Shown: positions 54,366 to 64,000 of the stretch, in pieces
How the letters are laid out: each line of letters begins with the position of its first letter
Numbering within the stretch: position 1 is the first letter of the stretch
NCBI GenBank assembly: GCA_002007465.1
Contig: LNAC01000009.1
Location: 5,730,824-5,794,823, forward strand
Length of the DNA: 64,000 nucleotides
Reading direction: 5' to 3'
Source of the DNA: Ailurus styani
Lineage: Eukaryota; Chordata; Mammalia; Carnivora; Ailuridae
Notes under the pieces: model-generated
Database searches by the model: none
What the model saw: only the letters and a program-made list of their open reading frames with translations
What the model was told of the DNA's origin: nothing
Position numbers and translations under genes: made by a program

Positions 54366-54824
54366 TACCTAAGATTGGTTGGAGACTTTTGGATAAAACT
54401 GTGTTTTGTGGGTTTTGTTTTTTTTTTTGATGAAATGATTTTAAGTTTGTCAGGTGATGTCCTATAGATTTGTGATGTCTCATATTAGTTTTCACTTGGA
54501 GGCCTAAACCTTCCCTGCTCCTAAAGCCTTACCCTATGCCCTGCCTCACTAAAGTGTGTCAGAAAGAACTTTCTTATTGTTTGGGAGAACTGACTAAACT
54601 ATTTGGAGTGTGGCTCTGATGGCCAGATGATACTTATTTAAAGAAAAATGCTTACTTTCAGCCCCAGGTTATAGCTCACTCCCATCTAGACATCTTGCGA
54701 ATATGTGCTGCGGGTTAACAAGTAGGTGAGTGTTTGAGGAGTGAGGGTATCCATCATATACCAGGATGCTTTGGGCTGTATTGCTATGTTCTGTACTTTT
54801 CACTTTTTTTTTTTTTGCTGAGGC
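54366..54824. other. Unique non-coding sequence
   Basis: Nothing recognised. Confidence 0.55.
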
Positions 54825-54990
54825 CTCACAATAATTATTTGAGATAGGAGAGGTATCCATAGTCCCCATTTTATAGAGAAGGAAGGTTTACAAAGTGACT
54901 CACTTGTCCAAGAGCATACAACTATGGTAGAGTTGGACTTAAATTCAAGTTTTCTGACTTCATATTCTAAACCACTTCTTTATGTTTTGC
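54825..54990 (-). mobile_element. MIR
   Basis: GTCCCCATTTTATAGAGAAGG and GTCCAAGAGCATACAACTATG match antisense MIR. Confidence 0.6.
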
Positions 54991-55669
54991 CTCAACTGTT
55001 TACTGGGAAGGGGCAGAAGGGGCATGTAATTTTGACTGATTGCACATGTTTTCAGTAGATTTAGTCTGAAGAAAAGGAGGGGAACTTAGACTAAAGTGTA
55101 AGTTCAGGGGTTCTGTAGCAAGTATAGTAATCAAGGACAAACCTGCTATCTGGTAGTTACTAAAATTATATACCTGGGTTAGAGCTATATAACACATGGT
55201 TTGAAGTTATCCAGTGCTTGGTTCAAGGAGCAGACCACTTCCTGAGTTATAAATGTAACTGTGCCAGAAAATCATAAGGAAATTCATTTGACAAACATTT
55301 ACTGTCTATTCCATGCCAGGCTCCTTGCCAAGATGCAGGATCACAAGGTCCAGTTGGATCCTACTGAGATACAGCCTGAGAGAAGTAGGCTGGAATTTCA
55401 TTCATCGTTTTCATTCTCTGAGGCTGATGTATCTGCCCTTGAATGTGACCACATCCACATGGACCTGGAACCTGTCACTTTCTACTATCCTTGTAGCTGT
55501 GCTTTCTACAGGTTCCCTTTCTTGATAAAAATAGTCCATCTTTTCTTCCTTTTCCACTGGATTCTTCCATCTGCTTTTCAGCCAAACATAGGTAGATCTT
55601 GCATCTATAAGAAATCTTGCTTTTAAAAAAAAGACATTTAAAAATAATTTTCTTAATTGTTGAAATAGT
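54991..55669. other. Unique sequence with the longest non-SINE open frame apart from 5135-5530
   Basis: A 121-codon frame (55261-55626) begins in an L2-like fragment. A 92-codon frame overlaps it on the other strand. No domain recognised, probably accidental. Confidence 0.5.
55280..55350 (-). mobile_element. L2 or MIR end fragment
   Basis: TTGACAAACATTTACTGTC and CCATGCCAGGCTCCTTGCC resemble the antisense 3' end of L2. It lies inside a 121-codon open frame (55261-55626), which argues against that frame being a gene. Confidence 0.35.
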
Positions 55670-55912
55670 TGATGGTTATTGCTAAACACTTGGAAGGCAG
55701 AGATGAGTTATAAATAATAAACGTAAAAATCACCTTTAATTCTACAACTTAAGAGATTTCAACGGTAACGTTTTTGCTTCCAATCTGTTTGAACTTTCAG
55801 TCTGCTTTTTACTTCCTATCAGTCAGTGTCTGCTTGTGCATATGTGTGTACGGACATTTTAGTATTTTGTTGTGTCAAGCTCTGTGTGAAATAATTTACA
55901 TGTATTCTTTTT
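55670..55912 (-). mobile_element. Ancient L1ME-like fragment
   Basis: AAAAATCACCTTTAATTCTAC, AACGGTAACGTTTTTGCTTCC and the following TTTTTACTTCCTATCAG resemble the antisense 3' end of the same old family as 28345-28800. It is short and weak. Confidence 0.35.
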
Positions 55913-56215
55913 TTTATTATGTTTGGTTAACCACTGTATAGTACATCATTCGTTTTTGATGTGGTGTTCAGTGATTCATTAGTTACGTATAACACCCAGG
56001 GCACATCACAACACGTGTCCTTCTTAATACCCATCACCCTGTTACCCCCTCCCCCCACCCCCCTCCCCTCTGAAACCCTCAGTTTGTTTCCCAGGTTCCA
56101 TAGTCTTTGAAGGTTCGTCTCCATCTCTGACTTCTCACCTTTAGATTTCTCTCCCTTCCCCTGTGGCCCTCTGTGCTATTGCTTATGTTCCACATATGAG
56201 TGAAACCATGTGAAA
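55913..56215 (-). mobile_element. Carnivoran L1 3' UTR fragment
   Basis: Antisense text ATAACACCCAGGGCACATCA, CCCTCCCCCCACCCCCCTCC, CCTCAGTTTGTTTCCCAGG and CCACATATGAGTGAAACCATG match the carnivoran L1 3' UTR just downstream of ORF2. It abuts an L1ME-like remnant on its left. Confidence 0.75.
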
Positions 56216-56244
56216 ATTGTGTTTTGTTAGTCAGAAGTAGCTTT

Positions 56245-56403
56245 TTTTAAATTTTATTTTATTTTTATTCTTTGCCCAAGGGGTATGGGTCTGTGAATCA
56301 TCAGGCTTACATCTTTGACAGCATTCACCAAAGCACAAACCCTTCCCAATGTCCATAACCCATCCACCCTGTGCCTACCCTCCCACCCCCCAGTAACCCT
56401 CAG
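56245..56403 (-). mobile_element. Carnivoran L1 3' terminus with perfect target duplication
   Basis: A T-rich start (the reversed poly(A)) is followed by GTCTGTGAATCATCAGGCTT and CCATAACCCATCCACCCTG. A 13-bp perfect duplication CAGAAGTAGCTTT flanks it at 56232-56244 and 56404-56416. It is severely 5'-truncated. Confidence 0.85.
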
Positions 56404-56416
56404 CAGAAGTAGCTTT

Positions 56417-56560
56417 GTGAAGCAAATACTATTATCGTATCTCCTATTTGTAGATGAAACAGATTTAAAGGTAAGTAACTTTTCTAGGTTTACATAGTTG
56501 ATAAGTCGTGTAACTTGAATTTTTACCCTTATTTAGCTCAAGCTCTTCACTACTACCTTT
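56417..56560 (-). mobile_element. MIR remnant
   Basis: CTCCTATTTGTAGATGAAAC and AGTAACTTTTCTAGGTTTAC resemble antisense MIR. The L1 at 56245 inserted at its edge. Confidence 0.45.
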
Positions 56561-56569
56561 CCAGAAATC

Positions 56570-57065
56570 TATTTTCTTTTGTGACTATCACTCCAGAATT
56601 GTTCTCTGCAAGACTGTCAGTAACTTTTTAAATTCCTACCTTCTCCAGCCCTATTTCCAGACCTCTTCTCCATCTTTTGTGTGTTTTAGCCACATTTTCA
56701 GTTTGGTGCAAGCACTGCACCTTTGGCCTGTAGGCATGCCATTCGTTCCCTTTGCTCAGAATGCTCACCCCACCTCTCTCACCCAGGTCATTACATTTGT
56801 CCTTCAAGTCTTCACTTAAATGTCACTTTCTTGAGGTCATTTCCCAGGCCTTAATCATCCTCAAGACTGGATTTGTCCTTTCTATTATTTGCTCCCATAG
56901 TACTTTGATTTTCCTTTTGCAGACCTTTTCACGCTTGAAATTATTTGGTCATTAGAATTTGGTCTGCCATTTTCACAATGTACTTGGTTCTCTCCACATC
57001 TCCTGGCTTCTTTTGCAGTCGAGGTACATGGTATGTGTGCAGTAACTATTTGTGTTCAATAAAAG
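56570..57065 (+). mobile_element. L2 3' region
   Basis: TCAGAATGCTCACCCCACC, GTCTTCACTTAAATGTCACTTTC, CATTTCCCAGGCCTTAATC and the end TGTTCAATAAAAG lie in L2 order. Confidence 0.7.
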
Positions 57066-57132
57066 AAAAATCTTTCTGTACTTAGCTCATTCACTCTTAG
57101 CTTTATGCTTGTCAGTCACAAATAGCATCCTC

Positions 57133-57344
57133 GGGCGCCTGGATGGCTCAGTGGGTTAAAGCCTCTGCTTTCGGCTCAGGTCATGATCTCAGGTCCTGGG
57201 ATCGAGGCCCGCATCAGGCTCTCTGCTCAGCAGGGAGCCTGCTTCCCCCTCTCTCTCTCTGCCTGCCTCTCTGCCTCCTTGTGATCTCTCTCCCGCTGTG
57301 AAATAAATAAATAAAATCTTTAAACAAACAAACAAACAAAAAAA
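57133..57344 (+). mobile_element. CAN SINE (young), perfect target duplication
   Basis: Starts GGGCGCCTGGATGGCTCAG. The tail carries (CAAA)n. Perfect 15-bp target ACAAATAGCATCCTC at 57118-57132 and 57345-57359. Confidence 0.96.
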
Positions 57345-57414
57345 ACAAATAGCATCCTCTGTTAAAAAAATGAACTTTGCTTTTTTCCATTTTGAAATTG
57401 CTCATTTCTTAGTG

Positions 57415-58170
57415 CATTCCAGGCTCCTAATTAGTCAAGAAAGTTAGGCATCATTCTTGACTCCTTGCTATCTTTTCTGTTTGAGCCAATTCCTTGGAAG
57501 GTGGATCTGGTCTATTGACCTGGAAAGATGGCCACAGTATTTTAAGTGAAAAAAGGTTCCAGAACAATATGTTTAATTTGTGCTATTTTTAGTCATATTG
57601 TATTAAATACAAATACATGTATTTTCGACATCTCTGATATATCTATCTGGGAGGATATTATACATGGAACAGAATGATGGGAGAGGGCCAACTAGTGTAC
57701 TTTAATTTTCTCTTTTGTATGACTTTTTCAGTGACCGCATAGTACTAAAAAAGGAAACAAATGTATTTTGAAAAACAGAAGACAACCAAAAACAAGCAGA
57801 AATGCCTTTTGGAGATATCCTTTCTATTCTTTCCATTCCGGCTGCCTCAGTTTTAGTTCAGCTCATTTGTGCAACAGATTTCTCGCTCTCTCCTCTCTTT
57901 TTGTCTCTTCCACATCTCTCTTCCCCTCCTCCCACTTGATATACCTGGTCAGTCTTCTCAAAGTCTTGATTTCATTATCTCTTTCTGGAGCTCAGTGCTT
58001 AAAGTGGCTCCCTGTTGCACAATTCTAAATATTTTTGCCTGGCTCACAAGCTCTTCTGTAATTTGTCCTTTTACCTTTTCAGTGCTGCTCCTCATGACTC
58101 CCTAACATAATGTCTGAACTGTTCTCCTTATGTTCCCTGTACATGCCACATATTTTCTCTATTGTGGGTA
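57415..58170 (+). mobile_element. L2 (upstream part)
   Basis: GGCATCATTCTTGACTCCTTG, AAGTGGCTCCCTGTTGCAC and GCTCACAAGCTCTTCTGTAA fit L2 plus order. Partly degenerate. Confidence 0.5.
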
Positions 58171-58245
58171 TTTATTTACAGTCTTAGCTGCAAAAAATAC
58201 CCTTAAACTCACACAATTGTTTCCCTTCCTGTAGCATTTAGTTTT

Positions 58246-58439
58246 TTGTTTTTAAAAAATATGTATATATATTATTTATTTATTTATTTGACAGAGAGCA
58301 CAAGCCTGGGGAATGGCCGACAGAGGGAGAGGGAGACAGGGAGCCCTATTGGGGAGGAGGGGGCTTCATTCCCAGGACCCTGGGATCATGACCCAAGCTG
58401 AAGGCAGACGCTCAAGCAGCTGAGCCACCCAGATGCCCA
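58246..58439 (-). mobile_element. CAN SINE (arctoid type)
   Basis: TTATTTATTTATTTATTTGACAG to GAGCCACCCAGATGCCC. Perfect 16-bp target TGTAGCATTTAGTTTT at 58230-58245 and 58440-58455. Confidence 0.95.
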
Positions 58440-58455
58440 TGTAGCATTTAGTTTT

Positions 58456-59884
58456 ATCCAAGAGAAACTGCATAGGATTTTGGTGACTGAAATGGGTTAA
58501 TTTTTTTATTGGCATATTTAAAGACTATTGATTCTCTGTAAATAGTGGCATGCTTGTTCAGGTGTACATTTTTCAAAGAACGTGTTAGACATTCTTTTCT
58601 AATGTTTTCAGAAAATTTGGAAGTAATTGGTGGTTGAAAAATAATGCCTAGAATGCTTGGTATAATAAAGTATGGATTCTTTGACCCTACATCTGGTCTA
58701 GGGTAAATTCAGGGATCTGCATTTTTCAAAGCAACTAGTCTAGATGCTTCGATATATAACCAGATTGGGAAACATTGGCCCAAACCCTCTATTTTTCCTG
58801 AATTCTTGTCATTTTTTGGGTATTTTTCTTTGGCTTTGATTTCTCTTTTTAGTTCTTATGTCACTGCACCTGCATTTCTACTTCCTTCCTGTCCCTGGTT
58901 TTGGAAGCTAACTTGATAAGACTCTTTTTCTACTGCTTTATTTAATTTGACTTTTGCCATGAGAATCTGTTTTTCTCTCAGACTTAAGTGTATGATTAAA
59001 TTATTGGTGACCAAAGTTTGTTTTCCTGTCATTATCATGAAAGATTTAGTGGCTCATCTCATCTTATGTTATAGAAGAGAATTGGTACTACATTTTACAT
59101 TTTGTTTAGAAGAATGATGTTCATTTCCCATTTCACTTAGGTTCTTTTCTTGTTTGAGGGGAATGGTGTGCAAAGGTTAGAGTGAATGAGCCTCAAAGTT
59201 TTGGTCAAAAGAAATTAAATGCATTTGAATAATAATAATCAGGACCTTCATACTAAGGCATACTATATAATCATTCAAAAGGACCAGTACAATATAGCAA
59301 GATTGTTGCAGAAGGCTGTCTATAATAGCCGTCTAGTACAGCTGAGTGAAAAGCAGATTATACAGCAGTAAATATAAAATGAGCTCATTTTTGTTTAAGC
59401 CACCTCTCAAAAGTCCCACAAAATTATAGATATGTATCCATTTGTATGTGCATGGATAAAGCTCTCTAAGGACATAAAATAAGTGTATAGTTTATGATAT
59501 TTATTATTTTAATACCAGATAATATAGATAAGTTTATTATATTGATTATAACAAGTTATTAAACTTATTTGTTAAATTTATAGGTGATTTCCATTGAGGA
59601 AATGGAAGATAATGAAGAAAGGGATATTTAATTTTTATTTTATTTCAATATTTAAATTTTAAATAATGAGTTCGTGATTTTTTTAATTTAAAAAATTATG
59701 AAAGCATTGGCTTTTTAATATGGTGTGATGTCAAGGTATACAGTTTGTTCTTCCAATAAAATATCATTTCTTTAACTCTAGGACATTTTTTAAAAATAAG
59801 AAAACATAAAGAGCACTAAGCACTTAGAGTACTTATTTCACATTAGAAGCAAAGAGAGCAAGAGAGGCTTTAGCTAGTGTATTG
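58456..59884. other. AT-rich unique sequence
   Basis: Nothing recognised. Very AT-rich around 59480-59700. Confidence 0.55.
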
Positions 59885-60125
59885 GAGACAGCAGCATCTT
59901 CCACCCAGCATCGGTAGCTGATGCATTCAGGTGACTCTGCTTTTTTGCTTCCCTTAGGTTGTTTGGTCCGCAGTTTGCATTCATTGATCAGTGAGTTGAT
60001 TCAGACTCAAACCCACCGACAGCAATGAATGTTGAGTGCAGCCATCAGTGTTTCCATTTGGTGGAGTTGCCTTGGCCCTCCTGAATTTCTGGCTCTTCTT
60101 TTCCACACTGGTTCTTTGAGGTCTA
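59885..60125. repeat. Copy A of an unassigned diverged direct repeat
   Basis: It shares with 61350-61580 the core CAAACYCACCGACAGCRWTGAATGTT (60008-60034 here) and weaker similarity on both sides, including GCTTTTTTGCTTCCCT against GCTCCTTTGCTTCAGG. Spacing is about 1.46 kb. It is not a SINE, L1, MIR or L2 that I recognise. Confidence 0.5.
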
Positions 60126-60404
60126 GGTCTGTTATCTCTCTTAGTAACCAATGATTGAGGGCCCACATAATTATAGGTAACACTAAATACTAGAGCTGGG
60201 AGATTCTTTAAGATGAGAAACTATGGTTCAGAGAATGGAAGGAGCTCATGGAGAAGTTAACAGGGAGCTCTGTGACCACACAGATATGTGCTTGCATACT
60301 TGGTAGATATAATCAAGAGTCGAGGGTCCTGACTCTTCTCTGTTTTGGACTGAGAAATATGAGTGCTTTTCAAGGTAAATTAGCACAGGTTATGTTTTGG
60401 GTTA

Positions 60405-60635
60405 AATAATAATAGTAGTTTACATATATTGAGTGTTTGCTGTGTGCTTGGAACGGTACAAAGCACTTTATATATTATCTCAGTGAATCTCAAAACTCCA
60501 TGAGGTAAGTGTTCTTGTTATCTCCCCTTTTATACATGAGAATATGGAGACTCAGATACTTGGCCTTTGGTCACATAGCTAGTTAGGGAGTTGAACCAAG
60601 ATTTCTCTTAGATCTCTGACTCCAAACCTGACTTT
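60405..60635 (-). mobile_element. MIR
   Basis: ATATTGAGTGTTTGCTGTGTG, TGAATCTCAAAACTCCATGAGG, GGAGACTCAGATACTTGGCC and GGTCACATAGCTAGTTAGG match a long antisense MIR. Confidence 0.7.
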
Positions 60636-60924
60636 TTTTACTTACATTTAACAAACATTTAAAGAAGCATATGTGTGGAGAGAAATAGTGAGGCAATAGT
60701 TGATTTCAGGCATCTCATATTCTAACAGGGCTGTCAAAACTTAACCATATTAACTGTAATTGGAGGTAGAATGTGATAAGAGTTTTACAGACATTAGACA
60801 GTTGTATGCTGTGTTTGCTTATTAAATCTTTCTCTTGCCCTTAATTAAGGTTTTGAGGGGATGTGGGAGAAATGGGCATAAGATACTAAATTGGATTTCG
60901 CTTAAAACTGAAATGTATATATAT

Positions 60925-61127
60925 ATATATTTTTTAAAGATTTTATTTATTCATTAGACACAGAGAGAGAGATTACAAGTAGGCAGAGAGGCAGGTAGAG
61001 AGAGGAGAGAGGAGGAAGCAGGCTCCCTGCTGAGCAGAGAGCCCAATGTGGGCCTCGATCCCAGGACCCTGGGATCATGACCTGAGCTGAAGGCAGCGGC
61101 TTTAACCCACTGAGCCACCCAGGCGCC
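60925..61127 (-). mobile_element. CAN SINE (young)
   Basis: TTTTTTAAAGATTTTATTTATTC to GAGCCACCCAGGCGCC. Target CTGAAATGTATAT at 60908 and 61128. Confidence 0.95.
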
Positions 61128-61349
61128 CTGAAATGTATATTTTTAATGTCTCTCCTTGCTATATCCTGTTTTTCACCAGAGTGACATATTTCTAGGAGAC
61201 ATTTTTAAGTACATTCGGTATTATAGTGGAGTTTTCTGTGTCTTGTTGAAATGAAACACTTGTTTGTCAAAAACACAACACAAAGCAAGGAACAATGGGC
61301 AATAGAAATTGGGGGAGCTCTTAAAAAATTCACTGGACCACCTTTAGGG

Positions 61350-61580
61350 ACAGGCAGCAGGACTGGTTCTGGTGATCTCATGTGACATGTGAAGGTACAG
61401 CCTGCTCCTTTGCTTCAGGAAGTGTAGTGTTGTCTGTAAGGACCCCAAGGTACAGTCAACGGTCGGTGGTTTTTTCAAATCCCAAACTCACCGACAGCGT
61501 TGAATGTTCCTTGGAGTCCTCTGAAGGCTGGTTTCTGGCCCTGGCAGCCCTTCTTCAGCCTGTACCCATGTTCCGGGAGC
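61350..61580. repeat. Copy B of an unassigned diverged direct repeat
   Basis: Core CAAACTCACCGACAGCGTTG at 61483-61502. It lies in a locally GC-richer patch with an 86-codon open frame (61382-61642) that shows no recognisable domain. See copy A at 59885. Confidence 0.5.
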
Positions 61581-61864
61581 CAATGAGCAGTGAAACCACT
61601 GCTGATAGTGGCTCTCATATTTTTTTCCAGGTTTCAAGTTGAGAGTATTTAGATTATGAAATCAATTTGTGTATAGCAGAGAGCTAATGAACTTAATGAA
61701 CTTGTGAGACTGCAGTTATTTATACAAGCAGACTCCAATGGATGGCTGAGAAAATGGCTTTGAATGGTATTATTTTAATCCTGAAAATGTCAAGTGCCTC
61801 ATTTTATAGTAGATTCATTATTAAAGGGCATGAGTAAGAAGGAAGTTAACATACACTGTGGACT

Positions 61865-62040
61865 CTGTTATTTGCTGGGATTTGTATATTTTTATTTCAT
61901 TAAACTCAAAACAACCCACTTGTACCTCATGAAAAAACTGAGTCTTAGAGAGATAAAGTGATTTGTACAAAGTTACATAGCCAGGAGTCACCGTTGTAAG
62001 TCAGAACTTGAATACTGGACTTTATGAATGCTCAGCTCAT
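61865..62040 (-). mobile_element. MIR
   Basis: TCAAAACAACCCACTTGTACC, GAAAAAACTGAGTCTTAGAGAG and AAAGTTACATAGCCAGGAGTC match antisense MIR. Confidence 0.6.
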
Positions 62041-63453
62041 TGATCCTATCACCTCTTTCCTTATCCACCACAAAACTTACTGTTATATATCTAGAAGTGG
62101 CATCTTCAGTGAGAGCTATGTCAAGCAGTAAACATTTTCTCCTTATTTGCCTGTATAAATAGTAGGTGGGTTTGTAGGCGAAATTTTTCATAGAGGAAGA
62201 TGAAAAAAATTGACCTTCACAATTGGTGATCTCTCTAGTAGACCTCCTGGATCACTAAGTTGCCACAGAGGTTCAGTGGTAGTCTACAAGTTATTTTCCA
62301 TTTTTGAAAAAACAAAAACAAAAAACCCCTATCACCTAATAGAAAGCCTGCATTTCTCCTCTGTAAGGTTACAGTAACTAAAATGTCAGGTGTCTTTTTG
62401 CTTTGGCAAAGTCTTTTTGCTTTGGTACAATATAGACATACTGGTTTTTTTTTTATTGGCTACTGAATGTCCTTGATTAAAAATCTGGAAAATGAATTAT
62501 ATGGGTAGGGATCGAGGGTTTCATAATGTAGGGTTTTATTATGGGAGGGATGGAGGAGTGCTCAGAAGAAAGGCTTACAGAACCGCTGGCTGAATTAAGG
62601 GTAATCTTTAATCAGGGATAGTTATTGTCATTCGCTTTGGGTTTAAATAATAAAAGTTGACTCTTCTCAAATTCATTTTTCAAGGAACCAAATGGTACAC
62701 GTTAAAAAAAAAATCACTGAGAATTTGGTTTGAGTGTAAACTGTTTAACTTCTACATCAATTTAATTATTTTACCCTCTGTCAAAACACTCCAGTTAGCC
62801 AGCTTTGTTGAGTTCTCAGTGTTATGACAGTGAATTGTATACAAACGACAACAAAAAATCAAGCAACTGTTACTGTGTAGTAGTTTAAAAACTCTTTAAT
62901 GTGTTTAACTTTAAACAGTCTTCCTCTTAGTCTGATAGTATGAAGAGATGTGAATGCCTTATAGCATTTGGACAGATGTTCAGACTTTAAAAAAATACTG
63001 ACTTCTGCTGCTCCGAGCCATTAGATGTTTACAAAATACCACTGCTTAAATTCATGGCATTCTAAGAAGAATGCTTTTCATAGATTTGAAAAACTAGAGC
63101 AGAGTGAAAGGTAGGTTTCCAGAATGACATAGGGGTATTTCCCGTTGTGTTGGAGATAATTAATTTTCGTGGCAGGGAAGTCCACCATCATCTTCACTCC
63201 TTTAATTTGCTTTAAGTCCTTTAAGTTTTTATCAGGCAAGTTTGAAAGACACACTGGGTATTTTAAATGAGTTTGCTAAGGGATTTATGTATTTAATGCA
63301 AGGATAAAGTCTAAGGCTTGAAAACATTAAGGGTTAAATTAGCCAAGAGTCATAGAAACTACAAATTTAATAAATTGGTCTATTTCATTCTTGATTTAGA
63401 TTGGTTTTGAGTTTGCTAAAATTCACCATGCCATCCTTTACTGTTTCACTTAC
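62041..63453. other. Unique sequence downstream (minus strand) of the exon candidate
   Basis: No SINE or other recent repeat in this stretch or on to the end of the window. Contains a 19-bp tandem duplication at 62392-62429 (GTCTTTTTGCTTTGG). If the exon is real, this is its downstream intron. Confidence 0.5.
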
Positions 63454-63554
63454 CTTTTTTCCTTTTCCAGAGGTACTATGAAATATTGAAACCCACATTG
63501 CTCCAACTTGGATATGTAATTGTTTTCATAGTCCTCTTGAAGCCTCTTGATATA
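63454..63554 (-). CDS. Candidate internal coding exon of an unidentified minus-strand gene
   Basis: Read on the minus strand, a pyrimidine-rich tract (TTCTTGTTTCTTTCAAG) ends just before position 63554 and a strong donor (AAG|GTAAGTG) follows position 63454. The 101 bp between them have one open frame. It starts in phase 0 with YIKRLQEDYENN, contains KLEQCGF, ends with VPLEKEK and leaves two bases for the next exon. The other two frames contain stops. Composition is charged and partly helical (Lys, Glu, Gln), and codon use looks coding rather than like the AT-rich surroundings. The stretch is not part of any repeat I recognise. I do not recognise the protein family, so no function is given. 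If real, the host gene runs from high to low coordinates and much of this window would be its intron. The alternative is a chance pairing of splice-like sites, since 33 open codons are not rare by themselves. Confidence 0.5.
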
Positions 63555-64000
63555 CTTGAAAGAAACAAGAATCATAAACTTAATAAAACAATATATTTGA
63601 GAGATTAGTAGCATAGAAGAGAAGAGGAGTCACTATTTCAGGTGGCTGTCTGTCCAGACACTTCCCAAGCATTATGCAGGGAGCATCTCTAGAAGTGTTT
63701 GGGGGTAATGCTACTAACCTTGAGGACAAATTCTTATATTATAAAGATGACAACAGCATGTCAGCATGAATCCTTAGCCAGACTGCTAGTGTTCTTCTTT
63801 ATCCTTTTGCTAATTCGTCAGTGAAATCCTAGGATCCTTTCTCTTACATATAATCCTTGCCATTATGGAGCCCAGTGTCTGCCCAGGGATCTAGACATAG
63901 ACACAACTGATGACAAAGAGAATGGCTGCTATGCTGGTAGAAAGGTACAAATCATATTAAGGGAGAATAGAGAAAAGGGTTAATTCCACCCAAAAGTGCC
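63555..64000. other. Unique sequence upstream (minus strand) of the exon candidate
   Basis: No second exon or repeat recognised up to the window edge. Confidence 0.5.

Noticed and set aside
55261..55626. 121-codon open frame as a gene
   Set aside because: It starts in an L2-like fragment, overlaps a 92-codon frame on the opposite strand, and has no recognisable domain or splice context.
59981..60166. 61-codon basic minus-strand frame as an exon
   Set aside because: The acceptor side lacks a pyrimidine tract, and the donor-like site lies in the diverged repeat shared with 61350-61580.
1..64000. CRISPR array, operon, prophage or bacterial system
   Set aside because: The many repeats are dispersed mammalian SINEs with target duplications, not regularly spaced direct repeats, and there are no bacterial-type genes.

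Overview
The window is nuclear DNA from a carnivoran mammal, most likely a mustelid (mink, ferret, otter or badger group). The evidence is about 68 copies of the tRNA-Lys-derived CAN SINE, roughly one per kilobase. Their heads read GGGCGCCTGGGTGGCTCAG and their tails read AAATAAATAAAATCTTTAAAA. About a third belong to a young subfamily (GTGGGTTAAAGCCTCTGC head, CTGCCTCTCTGCCTACTTGTGATC body) that I associate with mustelids. The rest are the broader bear/seal/weasel-type subfamily or older. The 3' ends of carnivoran L1 are also present. The family assignment rests on remembered consensus sequences; no search was run.

Nothing here is bacterial, viral or operon-like, and no complete gene is visible. 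The DNA is AT-rich, CpG-poor and has the character of intron or intergenic sequence. Almost all open frames longer than 60 codons are accidental readings of SINEs or of AT-rich DNA. The best coding evidence is one possible 101-bp internal exon on the minus strand at 63454-63554, with a good acceptor, a good donor and a single open frame. A weaker 42-bp possible exon lies on the plus strand at 24862-24903.

Layout. 0-10 kb: a dense cluster of CAN SINEs, with three nested groups (5.3-6.0, 6.1-6.6 and 6.7-7.1 kb) and a duplicated block around a single N at 8372. 10-24 kb: SINEs in a background of ancient L2, MIR and L1ME-like remnants. 24-28 kb: a SINE-free stretch with the plus-strand exon candidate and a possible solo LTR. 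28-35 kb: MIR, SINEs, microsatellites and one carnivoran L1 fragment. 35.3-40 kb: two old L1 elements on the minus strand, one behind the other, later hit by SINEs and a short L1. 40.2 kb: a divergent pair of CTCF-like motifs. 44.9-54.4 kb: one near full-length fossil L1 on the plus strand, broken by SINEs, a hAT element, two other L1 3' ends and a processed mRNA 3' end copy with a 44-bp target duplication. 54-64 kb: L1, L2 and MIR fragments, an unassigned diverged repeat pair near 60 and 61.4 kb, then the minus-strand exon candidate.

The interest here is mostly evolutionary: nested insertions give a relative order of element activity, and two single Ns mark probable assembly errors. I found no novel enzymatic or defence system.
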